NCBI RefSeq assembly: GCF_958295425.1
Contig: NC_081149.1
Span: 18,900,753-18,964,752, forward strand
DNA: 64,000 nucleotides
Direction: 5' to 3'
DNA from: Solea solea
Taxonomy: Eukaryota; Chordata; Actinopteri; Pleuronectiformes; Soleidae
The position numbers were made by a program, and so were the translations under genes. The notes beneath the pieces are model-generated. The model was not told the DNA's origin. It did not search any database and saw nothing but the letters and a program-made list of their open reading frames with translations. The number at the start of each line of letters is the position of its first letter. Position 1 is the stretch's first letter. Below are positions 63,242 to 64,000 of the stretch, piece by piece.

Positions 63242-64000
63242 TTAAATGGAATAGAAAATAAAATACATTACACACATACAATAACAGCTCACTGTATAAA
63301 AACTTACAGCTGAAAATATCAAATAGTATCAGAAAAACATAAAAGCAACTTGGTGCACAGGAGTAGGGATGCATTCAGTTGTAATTGAAGTGTGTTTACA
63401 GAATACAACAGCTCACCCTGTTTTCCCTCTCTTCTCTCCAGTTTATAATTGGTGTGAGTCTGAGAAGCAGCACTTTAAGGATTACACACAAGGATGCTTC
63501 TTCCTTCAAGTCTCTCCCTTTGTGTGTGTGTATAGATTCCTCCCAGGCCTTGTGCTACAATCGGTCGCTGATCTGAACCTCCAACACCAACTACCGCTCA
63601 TTTAGGTCCCAATTCATAGGAATGAGGCAAACAAAGTAAAACAGACAGGTCGAAATGTATCTGCTCGGCTGAGAAATTTCATCTGACACGAGAGCAGCAG
63701 GCAGTAAGCTCCAGGCGGTGTAGTCACGGGGGGGCTCTGTGAATTGTGACCGCTAAGTGTGACCAATTTTCAAAGCTGGATTTTTCTGGAGAAGCTGCCG
63801 TTTGGACTCTCTGCATGGTTTACGGTCGTAAAACAGAACCAAACGGAAGGAATGGAATGTTGCAGAAGTGCAAAGTGCAGCATGCATCATGTGGTCGTAT
63901 CGCACCGTCAGTCAAACATAAACATCTTGTCTAAACACGCGGTCAAACAAATGTAAAGGGGAATTTGAGATCTATAAACAGATGGAATTTAGCTCAGCTG
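63242..64000. other. Intronic sequence to window end, no gene recognised
   Basis: An acceptor-like CTCTTCTCTCCAG ends at 63441, but the sequence after it matches no Cav3 exon or other known protein. Confidence 0.5.

Larger units (their letters stand above)
20916..64000 (+). other. Large U12-type intron of the Cav3 gene, 5' part (continues past the window)
   Basis: I looked through all 43 kb for the next exon, which should continue W-F-E and encode IS1 (a hydrophobic stretch with an N-C-V-T-L-G-M-like motif), and for a U12 branch site TTCCTTAAC close to an AC 3' end. None fitted. CCTTAAC-like strings near 36057 and 39594 are not followed by channel sequence. The rest of the window is therefore taken as intron, filled with transposon remnants and microsatellites. 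A small missed exon cannot be excluded by eye. Confidence 0.6.

Noticed and set aside
63420..63603. Candidate exon after a strong acceptor (CTTCTCTCCAG)
   Set aside because: No similarity to Cav3 or other proteins and no good donor at a matching phase; acceptor-like pyrimidine tracts are common here.

Overview
The window is vertebrate, almost certainly teleost, nuclear DNA: AT-rich, dense in (TG)n/(CA)n microsatellites, and full of fish-type transposon remnants (hAT-like non-autonomous elements, tRNA-headed SINEs, RTE-clade and Rex/L2-like LINE fragments). I see no prokaryotic features, no CRISPR array, and no functional tRNA or rRNA gene. Most open reading frames here are chance readings of repeats or low-complexity sequence.

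One host gene can be supported, on the + strand. A CpG-rich promoter region (about 18,730-19,250) runs into a predicted 5' untranslated exon ending at a GT donor after 19,287. A 1.16-kb GT-AG intron follows. The first coding exon (20,446-20,915, ATG at 20,470) encodes the cytoplasmic N-terminus of a T-type (Cav3) voltage-gated calcium channel alpha-1 subunit, most like cacna1h. This exon ends mid-codon directly before ATATCCTTT, the textbook 5' splice site of a minor-class (U12-type) AT-AC intron. No further channel exon was found by eye downstream, so the remaining 43 kb is read as the 5' part of one very large U12-type intron. A 20-codon upstream ORF would span the UTR splice junction and stop in an ATGA overlap with the channel start codon.

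Layout: 1-18.6 kb, intergenic or upstream sequence with no recognisable gene, holding three copies of one hAT-like element family and other repeats; 18.7-20.9 kb, promoter, UTR exon, intron and first coding exon; 20.9-64 kb, intronic sequence. The intronic part holds two decayed RTE LINE copies (about 25.0 and 46.0-47.2 kb), a minus-strand Rex/L2-like LINE fragment (27.0-27.3 kb), two copies of one SINE family in opposite orientation, a third SINE nested in a hAT-like element, several hAT-like elements (one with a perfect 8-bp target duplication), a 1.4-kb inverted-repeat composite containing another element, and many microsatellites.

Family assignments of transposons and the Cav3 paralog call rest on remembered consensus sequences and were not database-checked.
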